Shown here piece after piece: positions 1-5,904 of a DNA stretch of 5,904 nucleotides. Under the pieces are notes generated by a model. The model saw only the letters and a list, made by a program, of their open reading frames with translations. It was not told the DNA's origin and did not search any database. The stretch is from Clostridia bacterium (GTDB lineage: Bacteria > Bacillota > Clostridia > Oscillospirales > Acutalibacteraceae). The stretch is from contig CAAGHT010000184.1 of NCBI GenBank assembly GCA_900769775.1, forward strand, positions 1 to 5,904, in the 5' to 3' direction. A program made the position numbers and the translations under genes. Positions within the stretch are counted from its first letter, which is position 1, and each line of letters starts with the position of its first letter.

Positions 1-54
1 AAATCCGCAGGATTTCACCTTGAAATTAGGGACGTCGAAAATCGCCGTCCCCTA
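1..54. repeat. Two adjacent hairpins, probable intergenic repeat material
   Basis: Bases 1-15 form a perfect stem (AAATCC, loop GCA, GGATTT). Bases 29-51 form a second hairpin: GGGACG pairs with CGTCCC, then comes one T/C mismatch, then CGA pairs with TCG around an AAA loop. No coding sequence is visible. From recall, short palindromes followed by TTTCACC and GGGACG/CGTCCC hairpins are common between genes in gut Oscillospirales; this is unverified. The element is probably cut by the window edge. Confidence 0.45.
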
Positions 55-64
55 CAAACAAAAG

Positions 65-109
65 TGGTGTCCGAAATATATCGAACACCATTTTTATTAT
101 TTTTCTTTT
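65..109 (+). terminator. Hairpin plus T-tract, probable rho-independent terminator
   Basis: TGGTGT (65-70) pairs with ACACCA (85-90). After one C/A mismatch, CGA (72-74) pairs with TCG (81-83), closing an AATATA loop. Bases 91-109 are almost all T on the plus strand, the standard layout for intrinsic termination of a gene lying left of the window. On the minus strand the hairpin is followed by the weaker CTTTTGTTTG, so it might also stop transcripts coming through the pseudogene that ends at 135. The stem resembles the neighbouring hairpin (six pairs, a mismatch, CGA/TCG), so it may equally be part of a repeat. Confidence 0.55.
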
Positions 110-134
110 GTTCTGCGCCAATTATCGAGGCTGA

Positions 135-722
135 TTACGCTTCAAAGGAGTAGAGTATGTTATACTCGTTCTCAAACTGAACCTCGTTTGAAAGCTGTGC
201 GCCAACACCCTGAGTGTTTCTGAGGAAGAAAGCAACATAGTATGTGCCGCTCGCAGTCGGAGCATCAAGCTCGGCAGAAAGCGAGTAATCAAGCACCTCG
301 GTCGACCTCCAGTTTTCGGGGTCGTGGCTATACCAGGTGTCGGGGTTTCCTGACTCAACCTCAGTTACAACCTCATACTTTTCATTAAGAATTGCAAAGC
401 CACTTGTCATATTGAAGGCGGCAGCAAAGCCGTAGTTTTTGAAGCTCATATCAACCTTGATTTTGCCGTCTGCTGCATTAAGCTTTACATTTTCGGCAAC
501 AATCTTATAGCCGAGGTGATCACGGATAAATTCATAGCAGTTGCGGGAAACGGTGTTTCCGTTTGCATCCAAAAACTAGTTGGGGTCATAAATTATGCCC
601 TTTGAATCGAGCTATTCATTAGTTATTTCCTGATGCTCCCAGTTATCCATAATATTAAGCCTGCCATCAGGGTCAAAACTGTTGCAAAGCAGTATGGCTA
701 TTGTTTTTATAACATGCTTTAT
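135..722 (-). pseudogene. Decayed gene; C-terminal DUF4832-like domain
   Basis: The intact tail (135-572, about 145 residues) contains YEFIRDHLGYK, a beta-rich region and a TAA stop. From memory this resembles the C-terminal end of DUF4874/DUF4832 proteins of bacterial surfaces; no function is established. Reading upstream in the same frame, protein-like sequence continues (DPDGRLNIMDNWEHQE, then LDSKGIIYDPN) but is broken by TAG at 612-614 and TAG at 576-578. If these were CAG (Gln) the reading would be smooth, so two C-to-T changes explain it. Further up, AGGAGAGG (728-735) sits five bases before ATA at 720-722, followed by KHVIKTIAILLC, which looks like a decayed start and short hydrophobic leader. 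The whole remnant is 196 codons, far shorter than I recall for the family (about 450 or more), implying an internal deletion. A TTG at 570-572 could in principle start the tail, but it has no suitable ribosome binding site and would begin inside the domain. Family assignment is moderately sure; the broken state is clear. Confidence 0.6.
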
Positions 723-780
723 ACTAACCTCTCCTAAAACATGATTTGTACTTTTAAATTAAAATACCTCATCCAAAAAG

Positions 781-1431
781 TCAATAAAGTTTACCTAGTT
801 TTGAGGTATTTGCTATTACAATAAGTCCCATATCGCTTTCAAAAGGCAGTTCGGGGTCAATTATTGTCGAAACAGACTTGCCGCGCTTGATTGCAACAAC
901 ATTTATTCCGTACTTCTTGCGGAGATTAAGCTCTAACAGGTTTTTTCCAACCCATTCGGGCTTAACATCGAGCTCAACCATAGAAACATTTTCTGCAAGC
1001 TCTATAATATCAACAAAGCCTGCGGAAAGCAAATTTTTAGCAAGGCGAATTCCCGACTCGTGTTCGGGGAAAACAACCTGGTCTGCACCTACGCGAAGGA
1101 ATATCTTCCGATGCATCTCGTCGCCACACTTAACGATAACCTCGGGCACACCTGCCTCCTTGCAAAGCATAATAGCCATAACGCTTGCTTCAAGGCTGCT
1201 TGCCATAGCGATGATAACTACATCGATGTTGGCTATCCCGAGTTGTTTTATTACATCGGGGTCGGTAATGTCGGCACATTTACAAAGAGGAACAAACGGT
1301 GCCACAGCGGAAACGAACTTCTCGTTTTTATCAACAGCAAGCACCTCTGCTCCGCTCTTTACAAGCTCGGTTGCAACAGCAGCACCATATCTGCCGAGGC
1401 CAAAAACTGCATAGCTCTTATTTATACTCAT
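781..1431 (-). CDS. ktrA: KtrA-type RCK regulator of K+ uptake
   Basis: Cytoplasmic regulatory subunit of a Ktr potassium importer. In the family it forms an octameric ring under the KtrB dimer and gates it according to bound nucleotide. At 216 residues it has the usual length of a single-RCK protein. An N-terminal Rossmann domain (about 7-120) carries GLGRYG at 11-16 and the acidic residue D34 at the end of strand 2. FPEHESG (121-127) aligns with the Bacillus subtilis KtrA segment whose Glu helps bind the cation, here E123. The C-terminal RCK_C domain (about 138-216) keeps LNLR (168-171), N177 and P193, which align with residues I recall as contacting c-di-AMP in Staphylococcus aureus KtrA, so c-di-AMP control is plausible but inferred. 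The chosen ATG (1429-1431) has AAAGGA seven bases upstream; a longer in-frame reading starting at 1521 would overlap ktrB and lacks family sequence. It lies 13 bases after the ktrB stop, so the two are almost certainly co-transcribed. No clear terminator follows it. Confidence 0.94.
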   Translation of the reverse strand: MSINKSYAVFGLGRYGAAVATELVKSGAEVLAVDKNEKFVSAVAPFVPLCKCADITDPDVIKQLGIANIDVVIIAMASSLEASVMAIMLCKEAGVPEVIVKCGDEMHRKIFLRVGADQVVFPEHESGIRLAKNLLSAGFVDIIELAENVSMVELDVKPEWVGKNLLELNLRKKYGINVVAIKRGKSVSTIIDPELPFESDMGLIVIANTSKLGKLY

Positions 1432-1444
1432 ATTTTTTTCCTTT

Positions 1445-2800
1445 CTATCCAACACTGATATTCTCGGTCGGATCCTTGATAAGGTTAGTATCCTGTTTTT
1501 TAAGCTTGAATGCAACAGCAAGAGAGATAGGTCCTACTCTGCCGAGATACATTGTTGTGATTATTACTATTTTTCCAATTAAATTAAGACCGGGAGTAAG
1601 ATTACGCGACAAACCAACGGTTGCCGTCGCACTGACCGTTTCGTAAAGAATGTCCAGTGCCGAAGCGTTGCTCACAGCCGAGAGCAACAGGGTTGAAACA
1701 AATACGGTTGCAAAAGACATTCCCACAACCCCAAGAGCCTTTGAAACGGCCGCCCTTGGAATGCGGCGAGAGAACAATGAAACGTCCTCCCGATTTTTGA
1801 TAGCCGATATTGCCGCCGCAATAAGCACTGCCGCCGTAACCGTCTTGATTCCGCCCGCCGTTCCGACGGGAGAGCCTCCGATAAACATAAGCAGCAAGCA
1901 TACAATTGAGCTTCCCTCAGTAAGGTTTTGCTGGGGCACGCTTGCAAAGCCTGCCGTTCTCGTTGTAACCGATTGGAAAAACGCTGCCTGAAGCTTTTGA
2001 AGCGTACTCATCTCTCCTATGGTTTCGGGATTCGTCCATTCAAGGGCCGCAATAAGCACACCGCCCAGAACAATAAAGAGCACCGTTGAAGAAAGTGCAA
2101 TCTTGCTGTGCAGGGTGAGATGATTAAAGGCCTTATTCTTTTTTATGCTTTTATCCTTAAAAACCCTTGCAATGTCCCACCAGACTATGAAGCCGAGACC
2201 GCCGAGAATTATGAGAAGCGAGGTCGTAATATTTATAATCGGGTTTGTGGCATAGCCGCAAAGGCTGTCCTCAGCAATAATGTCTATGCCTGCATTGCAA
2301 AAGGCTGAGACTGAATTGAAAACCGAAATCCATATTCCGCGAGCGCCAAATTCGGGAATAAAAACCGTCATATAAAGGAGAGCTCCTATGCCCTCTGCGA
2401 TAAAGGTGCCGAAAATAACCTTTTTTATAAATTCCGAAAGTCCCGAAAGCGAATTGAGATTAAAGGCGTCCTGAATCAAAACTCGGTCGGAAAGGCCCAG
2501 CTTTCGGTGAAGCGCCGCCGTAATTCCCGCCATAACGGTAATTACTCCGAGACCGCCGAGTTGAATCAGCAAAAGAATTACAATCTGTCCGAAAACGCTC
2601 CATGTTGTAACCGTCGGAACAGTTACCAGGCCCGTAACGCAGGTTGCCGTGGTAGCGGTAAAAAGCGCATCTATAAAAGGAACTGCCTCGCCCGTTTTAG
2701 TGCTGAAGGGTAAAGAAAGAAGCAGGCTTCCGACAAGAATTGCCACGGCAAAGCTAAGCATTATTATCCGGGTTGTAGAAAAGCTTCTTCTTTTTTTCAC
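1445..2800 (-). CDS. ktrB: KtrB-type potassium channel-like transporter subunit
   Basis: Membrane subunit of a Ktr K+ uptake system (usually Na+-coupled), 451 residues from the GTG start, the usual length. It has four membrane-pore-membrane repeats. The pore loops are visible with the selectivity glycine in each: CVTGL (54-58, G57), SAFCNAG (165-171, G171), TRTAGF (280-285, G284) and TATVGL (392-397, G396). The intramembrane gating loop after pore 3 is GGSPVGTAGGIK (308-319). GRVGPI (420-425) is typical of KtrB and carries the conserved Arg (R421) of the last helix. The basic N-terminus (KKRR) precedes the first helix (about 12-30). The start is GTG at 2798-2800: AAAGGAGAGG (2807-2816) lies six bases upstream. 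An in-frame ATG at 2819-2821 has no ribosome binding site and lies at about the fifth transcribed base, and the farther start at 2860 overlaps the -35 box. The gene ends in TAG at the family's normal C-terminus (KDPTENISVG) and is followed closely by ktrA. Confidence 0.95.
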   Translation of the reverse strand: MKKRRSFSTTRIIMLSFAVAILVGSLLLSLPFSTKTGEAVPFIDALFTATTATCVTGLVTVPTVTTWSVFGQIVILLLIQLGGLGVITVMAGITAALHRKLGLSDRVLIQDAFNLNSLSGLSEFIKKVIFGTFIAEGIGALLYMTVFIPEFGARGIWISVFNSVSAFCNAGIDIIAEDSLCGYATNPIINITTSLLIILGGLGFIVWWDIARVFKDKSIKKNKAFNHLTLHSKIALSSTVLFIVLGGVLIAALEWTNPETIGEMSTLQKLQAAFFQSVTTRTAGFASVPQQNLTEGSSIVCLLLMFIGGSPVGTAGGIKTVTAAVLIAAAISAIKNREDVSLFSRRIPRAAVSKALGVVGMSFATVFVSTLLLSAVSNASALDILYETVSATATVGLSRNLTPGLNLIGKIVIITTMYLGRVGPISLAVAFKLKKQDTNLIKDPTENISVG

Positions 2801-2806
2801 AGAAAA

Positions 2807-2816
2807 CCTCTCCTTT
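2807..2816 (-). promoter_or_regulatory. Ribosome binding site that fixes the GTG start of ktrB
   Basis: On the minus strand this reads AAAGGAGAGG, followed by TTTTCT and GTG. It is a near-consensus Shine-Dalgarno sequence at ideal spacing. It decides the ktrB start in favour of GTG at 2798-2800, since the upstream in-frame ATG at 2819-2821 has no such site. Confidence 0.85.
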
Positions 2817-2831
2817 CTCATATTTATAGGA

Positions 2832-2860
2832 ATTATAGCATTCTTTTGATAATATGTCAA
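2832..2860 (-). promoter_or_regulatory. Consensus housekeeping promoter for ktrBA
   Basis: On the minus strand: TTGACA (2855-2860), a 17-base spacer and TATAAT (2832-2837). Both boxes match the sigma-A/sigma-70 consensus exactly. The bases before the -10 box read TGC, giving an extended -10 (TGnTATAAT). Transcription should start near 2825, leaving a leader of only about 25 bases before the ktrB GTG. That is too short for a riboswitch, so any control should act at initiation or on the protein. A promoter this strong would be expected to be either constitutive or repressed by a bound factor. Confidence 0.88.
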
Positions 2861-2875
2861 TTTTAAGTGCTACTG

Positions 2876-2904
2876 TTGAAATTTTTGTAAACTGGGAGTA
2901 TAAT
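2876..2904 (+). promoter_or_regulatory. Near-consensus housekeeping promoter for trkAH
   Basis: TTGAAA (2876-2881), a 17-base spacer and TATAAT (2899-2904): 11 of 12 box bases match the sigma-A consensus. Transcription should begin near 2911, giving a leader of about 35 bases before the trkA ATG. The heptamer TAAACTG occurs at 2888-2894 and 2914-2920, on either side of the -10 box; it could be an operator pair or chance. The -35 box is 15 bases from that of the divergent ktrBA promoter. Confidence 0.83.
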
Positions 2905-2945
2905 TAACTAGAATAAACTGAAAGACTGTTTTTTAAGGAGATATT

Positions 2946-4307
2946 ATGAATATTATCATAGTCGGCGGTGGAAAGGTTGGCACAACTCTCACGGAGCTTC
3001 TTGCAAAAGAGGGTCACAATGTAACAATAATAGATACCGCACCAAAGCTTGTAGAAAATATCGTAAATAATCAGGACGTCATCGGCTATTGCGGAAACGG
3101 CGCCTCTTTCCCCGTCCAGTGCGAGGCCGGCATCGACAAATGCGACGTTTTCATCGCCGTTACAGGTTCCGATGAGCTGAATATTATGAGCTGTCTCGTA
3201 GCCGAAAAGCTTGGTGCCAAGCACTCGGTTGCCCGTGTCCGCAACCCCGAATATTCGGGACAGATGGACTTTTTGCGCGATAAACTTGGTGTAGACCTTG
3301 TTGTCAACCCCGATCTCGAGGCCGCAAATGAGATTGCGCGTGCTGTTGAATTTCCTGCCGCTTCAAAGGTTGAGACCTTTGCAAAAGGCAGGGTTGAGCT
3401 TGCTGAAATATTGGTTGATGAGAGCAGTCCCCTTTCAAATCTTGCCCTTTTCGACCTAAAAAAGGTTGTCCGCGCACCCTTGCTCGTTTGTGCGGTTCAG
3501 CGCGGCGATGAGGTTATCATTCCATCCGGTAATTTTGTTATCAAGGCCGGTGATACCCTCCATTTTACAACCTCTAAATACTCCATTTCCCGTGTATTCA
3601 AATCTCTTGAGCTTCAGGCAAAAAAGATTAAAACCGTTTTGGTCGTTGGCGGAAGCGTTACCTCCTTTTATCTTTCCAAGCATCTCGAAAAGGCAGGTCT
3701 TAAGGTTTGTATTGTTGAGGCCGACCCCGAGCGTGCCGCCGAACTTGAAGCCTCTCTCGAAAATGTCTCTGTTCTTTGTGCTGACGGCACAGACAACGCT
3801 TTTTTAGAGGAATATCGCCTTGAAAATGTTGACGCAACGGTCGCTCTCACCGATATAGATGAGGAGAATATGATATTTTCAATGTATGCCGCACAGCACG
3901 GTGTTGAAAAGACCGTCTGCAAGGTTACCCGTCAGAATCTTATCAAAATGCTTCCTGCCGTCACAAAAAACTGTTCTGTTGTATATCCTCAGAGCATTAC
4001 GGCAAACATAATTCTTCGTTATATCCGCGCCGTAAATAACAGTGAGGGCTCCTCGATGCAGACCCTTTACAGAATTCTCGACGGCAAGGCTGAGGCAGCT
4101 GAATTTTATGCGGCTGAAACCTCCGCCCTTATCGGGAAGCCGCTTCGCGAGCTTTCTCTTCGCAAAAATGTGCTTATCGCCTGTGTCAGCCATCGCGGCT
4201 CGGTTATAATGCCCGACGGTAACACTGAAATTCATCCCGGCGACAGCGTTATCGTTATCAATTCGGGCGAACCTCTCTCCGATCTTGATGACATCATAAG
4301 AGGATAA
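2946..4307 (+). CDS. trkA: TrkA, two-RCK regulator of Trk potassium uptake
   Basis: Peripheral cytoplasmic subunit that binds NAD(H) and adenine nucleotides and gates the TrkH channel. Its 453 residues match the usual two-RCK length (Escherichia coli TrkA is about 458). Domain order: RCK_N1 (1 to about 125) with an intact glycine motif GGGKVG (7-12) and D30 at the end of strand 2; RCK_C1 (about 142-222); RCK_N2 (about 229-345); RCK_C2 (about 371-453). The second Rossmann domain has GGSVTS at 235-240, so two of the three glycines of the GxGxxG pattern are Ser (S237, S240), although E258 and the later CADGTD segment are kept. Nucleotide binding in this half may be altered or lost. The ATG start has AAGGAG (2935-2940) five bases upstream. 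The gene is followed by trkH after four bases and is read from a strong promoter at 2876-2904. Confidence 0.97.
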   Translation: MNIIIVGGGKVGTTLTELLAKEGHNVTIIDTAPKLVENIVNNQDVIGYCGNGASFPVQCEAGIDKCDVFIAVTGSDELNIMSCLVAEKLGAKHSVARVRNPEYSGQMDFLRDKLGVDLVVNPDLEAANEIARAVEFPAASKVETFAKGRVELAEILVDESSPLSNLALFDLKKVVRAPLLVCAVQRGDEVIIPSGNFVIKAGDTLHFTTSKYSISRVFKSLELQAKKIKTVLVVGGSVTSFYLSKHLEKAGLKVCIVEADPERAAELEASLENVSVLCADGTDNAFLEEYRLENVDATVALTDIDEENMIFSMYAAQHGVEKTVCKVTRQNLIKMLPAVTKNCSVVYPQSITANIILRYIRAVNNSEGSSMQTLYRILDGKAEAAEFYAAETSALIGKPLRELSLRKNVLIACVSHRGSVIMPDGNTEIHPGDSVIVINSGEPLSDLDDIIRG

Positions 4308-4311
4308 CGGT

Positions 4312-5784
4312 ATGAATTACAGAATGCTTTTATTCGTCATCGGAAGAATCCTTGCGGTAGAAGCTGCACTGATGCTTCTTCCCCTCACCGCTGCCATTAT
4401 TTTTGGTGAAAACCTTCTTCCCTTTATAATTCCTGTTCTTCTGCTTGTCATTCTCGCGCTGCTTTTTTCAAGCAAGTCGCCTAAAAACACTTCACTCAGT
4501 GCGCGTGACGGCTTTGTCTCGGTTGGTCTTTCTTGGATTGTAATATCGGTTTTCGGCTCACTTCCCTTTATCATCAGCGGCGAGATTCCCCGCTTTATCG
4601 ATGCTTTTTTTGAGACCGTTTCAGGCTTTACCACAACCGGCGCTTCTATTCTCTCAGAGGTTGAGAGTATGTCAAAGGGACTGCTTCTCTGGCGAAGCTT
4701 CACCCATTGGATTGGCGGTATGGGAATTCTCGTTTTTGTCCTTGCTATAATGCCGTCTTCAGATATGAAGGGCGCTCGCTTTATGCATCTTATGCGCGCT
4801 GAATCTCCCGGTCCTACCGTCGGAAAGGTTGTCCCCAAGCTTGCCCACACCTCCCGAATTATGTACGGAATCTATATCCTTCTGACCGCATTGCTGCTTG
4901 TTCTTCTGCTTGTTGGCAAAATGCCCCTGTTTGATGCCCTTTGCCACACCTTCGGTACAGCAGGAACGGGTGGCTTTGGCATAAAGAACGACTCGATCGC
5001 CTCCTATTCTCCCTACTGCCAGTATGTTATGGCAACCTTTATGCTTATGTTCGGCATAAATTTCAATGTTTATTATCTCCTTATTATTGGTCACATCATA
5101 AAGGCCTTCCGCTCGGAAGAGCTTTGGGCATATCTTGCTATTGTTGCGGCTTCGGTCGGAAGCATAGCTTACAGCCTCTTTAATTTTTACAACACTCCCG
5201 AAATGGCAGGCTGCAGTGCCGAAGAAGCCTTTAGAATGTCTTATTTTCAGGTTGCCTCTATTATCTCAACCTCAGGCTTCTCAACCGTCGACTTTAACCT
5301 TTGGCCCTCCTTTACCCACGCAATTCTCGTTGCGCTCATGTTTATCGGCGCGTCGGCAGGCTGTACGGGCGGCGGTATCAAGGTCTCACGAGTGCTGCTG
5401 CTTGTTAAAAACGCAGCAAGAGAAATACTATATATTCTCAATCCTCGTGTTGTAAAAACGGTAAAATTAGAGGGTCGTCGGGTCGACCACGAAACCGTTC
5501 GCGGAACAACCTCATATCTCATAGTTTTTATAGGAATCTTTTCTGCAAGTGTGCTTGCAGTCATTGCTGCAGAGGGCTGTGACCTTGTTTCGGGTTTCAC
5601 CTCGGTTGCCGCCTGTCTTAACAATATCGGTCCCGGCCTCGGCGCCGTCGGTCCTGCAGCAAACTTCGGTTGGATGACTGATTTTTCAAAGCTTTTGCTT
5701 TGCTTTAATATGCTTGCAGGCAGACTTGAAATCTTCCCGATTTTAATCCTCTTCTCTCGCAGAACCTGGAAAAAGTTTATGTAA
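4312..5784 (+). CDS. trkH: TrkH potassium transporter membrane subunit
   Basis: Integral membrane K+ channel/transporter subunit that pairs with TrkA; 490 residues against about 483 in E. coli. Two extra N-terminal helices (about 6-32 and 34-54) mark it as TrkH rather than KtrB. Four pore repeats follow. The filter segments are SGFTTTG (104-110), GTAGTGGFG (215-223), STSGFS (319-324) and NNIGPGLG (437-444). The intramembrane gate loop after pore 3 is GASAGCTGGGIK (346-357), and GRLEIFP (470-476) carries R471, probably the conserved pore-facing Arg of the last helix. Every key feature is present, so the protein should be functional. The ATG is four bases after the trkA stop, and its ribosome binding site AGAGGA (4299-4304) lies within the last trkA codons, so translation is probably coupled. 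No convincing terminator follows the stop. Confidence 0.97.
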   Translation: MNYRMLLFVIGRILAVEAALMLLPLTAAIIFGENLLPFIIPVLLLVILALLFSSKSPKNTSLSARDGFVSVGLSWIVISVFGSLPFIISGEIPRFIDAFFETVSGFTTTGASILSEVESMSKGLLLWRSFTHWIGGMGILVFVLAIMPSSDMKGARFMHLMRAESPGPTVGKVVPKLAHTSRIMYGIYILLTALLLVLLLVGKMPLFDALCHTFGTAGTGGFGIKNDSIASYSPYCQYVMATFMLMFGINFNVYYLLIIGHIIKAFRSEELWAYLAIVAASVGSIAYSLFNFYNTPEMAGCSAEEAFRMSYFQVASIISTSGFSTVDFNLWPSFTHAILVALMFIGASAGCTGGGIKVSRVLLLVKNAAREILYILNPRVVKTVKLEGRRVDHETVRGTTSYLIVFIGIFSASVLAVIAAEGCDLVSGFTSVAACLNNIGPGLGAVGPAANFGWMTDFSKLLLCFNMLAGRLEIFPILILFSRRTWKKFM

Positions 5785-5854
5785 TAAAAAAACCTCACGG
5801 AGCGCTTGAACTGCCCCAATTTGTGCGGACAGTACAAAAAGAACCCTATGGTAG

Positions 5855-5871
5855 TTAAAATTAAATTTTAA
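5855..5871. repeat. Perfect AT-only palindrome
   Basis: TTAAAAT, loop TAA, ATTTTAA. The stem is seven A-T pairs with no G or C and no T-tract after it, so it is a poor terminator. It could be a bend or a protein site, or chance in AT-rich DNA. It lies in the non-coding stretch after trkH. Confidence 0.3.
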
Positions 5872-5894
5872 GCAATATACTGACATCGCTTTTC

Positions 5895-5904
5895 AAGTGG
5901 TGTC
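5895..5904 (+). repeat. Edge copy of the opening of the 65-90 hairpin
   Basis: The last ten bases, AAGTGGTGTC, are identical to 62-71, where they open the TGGTGT...ACACCA hairpin. If the following bases outside the window continue the match, the K+ locus is flanked by two copies of the same repeat in the same orientation. Ten bases alone could be chance. Confidence 0.3.

Larger units (their letters stand above)
5807..5904. mobile_element. Possible IS3-family end, partial at the window edge
   Basis: The stretch beginning TGAACTGCCCC at 5807 and running to GGACAGTAC (5827-5835) resembles, from memory, terminal inverted repeats of IS3-family elements in Firmicutes, which often begin TGAACTGC followed by C-rich sequence. 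ACTG (5810-5813) also pairs with CAGT (5830-5833). No transposase reading frame is visible: the ATG at 5848 is followed by only six sense codons before a stop. It could be a solo end, the start of an element continuing to the right, or coincidence. Confidence 0.25.

Noticed and set aside
135..572. A genuine short gene starting at TTG 570-572.
   Set aside because: It has no suitable ribosome binding site, it would begin in the middle of a recognisable domain, and protein-like sequence continues upstream past the TAG codon.
576..614. The host might read TAG as glutamine, which would restore the frame of the 135-722 gene.
   Set aside because: ktrB ends in TAG (1445-1447) exactly at the normal family C-terminus, and reading through would only add a few odd residues into the ktrA ribosome binding site. 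TAG therefore works as a stop here, and a pseudogene is the simpler explanation.
749..784. Possible promoter (TTGACT-N17-TAATTT, minus strand) and imperfect hairpin between ktrA and the pseudogene.
   Set aside because: The -10 box matches only three of six consensus bases, and the hairpin is AT-rich and bulged with no T-tract, so neither is convincing.
878..1414. Long open frame on the plus strand.
   Set aside because: It lies entirely opposite ktrA, has no family character, and its Ser/Thr/Pro-rich composition is typical of an antisense shadow.
2905..2945. Riboswitch in the trkA leader.
   Set aside because: From the mapped promoter, the leader is only about 35 bases, too short for a known K+ or c-di-AMP riboswitch.
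4612..4980. Unusual selectivity filter in TrkH pore 2 (GTAGTGGFG).
   Set aside because: The filter glycine is kept, and from recall this variant is common in Firmicute TrkH proteins.
5247..5837. Open frame on the minus strand opposite the end of trkH.
   Set aside because: It is antisense to a strongly conserved channel domain and has no recognisable protein features.

Overview
The window holds two complete potassium-uptake systems of the Trk/Ktr superfamily, placed back to back and transcribed away from a shared 145-base control region (2801-2945). Going left (minus strand) are a KtrB-type channel subunit (1445-2800) and its small single-RCK regulator KtrA (781-1431). Going right (plus strand) are a two-RCK TrkA (2946-4307) and a TrkH channel subunit (4312-5784). 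Gene order is mirrored: channel then regulator on the left, regulator then channel on the right. Both subunits of each pair have their hallmark residues, so both systems look functional.

The control region is easy to read. A perfect TTGACA-N17-TATAAT promoter with an extended -10 drives ktrBA leftwards, and a TTGAAA-N17-TATAAT promoter drives trkAH rightwards. Their -35 boxes are only 15 bases apart. The left promoter also settles the ktrB start: it must be the GTG at 2798-2800, behind a strong ribosome binding site, because the upstream start codons lie in or next to the promoter.

Downstream of ktrA (135-722, minus strand) is a decayed gene. Its C-terminal part resembles the end of a DUF4832-type secreted protein. 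Two in-frame TAG codons interrupt it, most of the N-terminal region is missing, and the codon where a start would be expected reads ATA.

The left edge (1-109) is a run of three hairpins, the last with a T-tract. It looks like intergenic repeat or terminator material. The right edge (5785-5904) is non-coding and has a stretch resembling an IS3-family terminus. The window's last 10 bases repeat the opening of the hairpin at 65-90, which suggests that another copy begins at the edge.

The strong AGGAGG-type ribosome binding sites, consensus housekeeping promoters, moderate GC content and KtrAB-type system point to a Firmicute. The protein styles and edge repeats suggest a gut clostridium, perhaps Oscillospirales/Ruminococcaceae; that placement is inference. 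Functionally, KtrAB-type systems are usually Na+-coupled and nucleotide-gated (ATP/ADP, often c-di-AMP), and TrkAH systems are NAD(H)/nucleotide-gated. The locus would give the cell two differently regulated K+ importers. I did not find an undescribed system here; the least usual points are the paired divergent layout, the altered second glycine motif in TrkA and the edge repeats.
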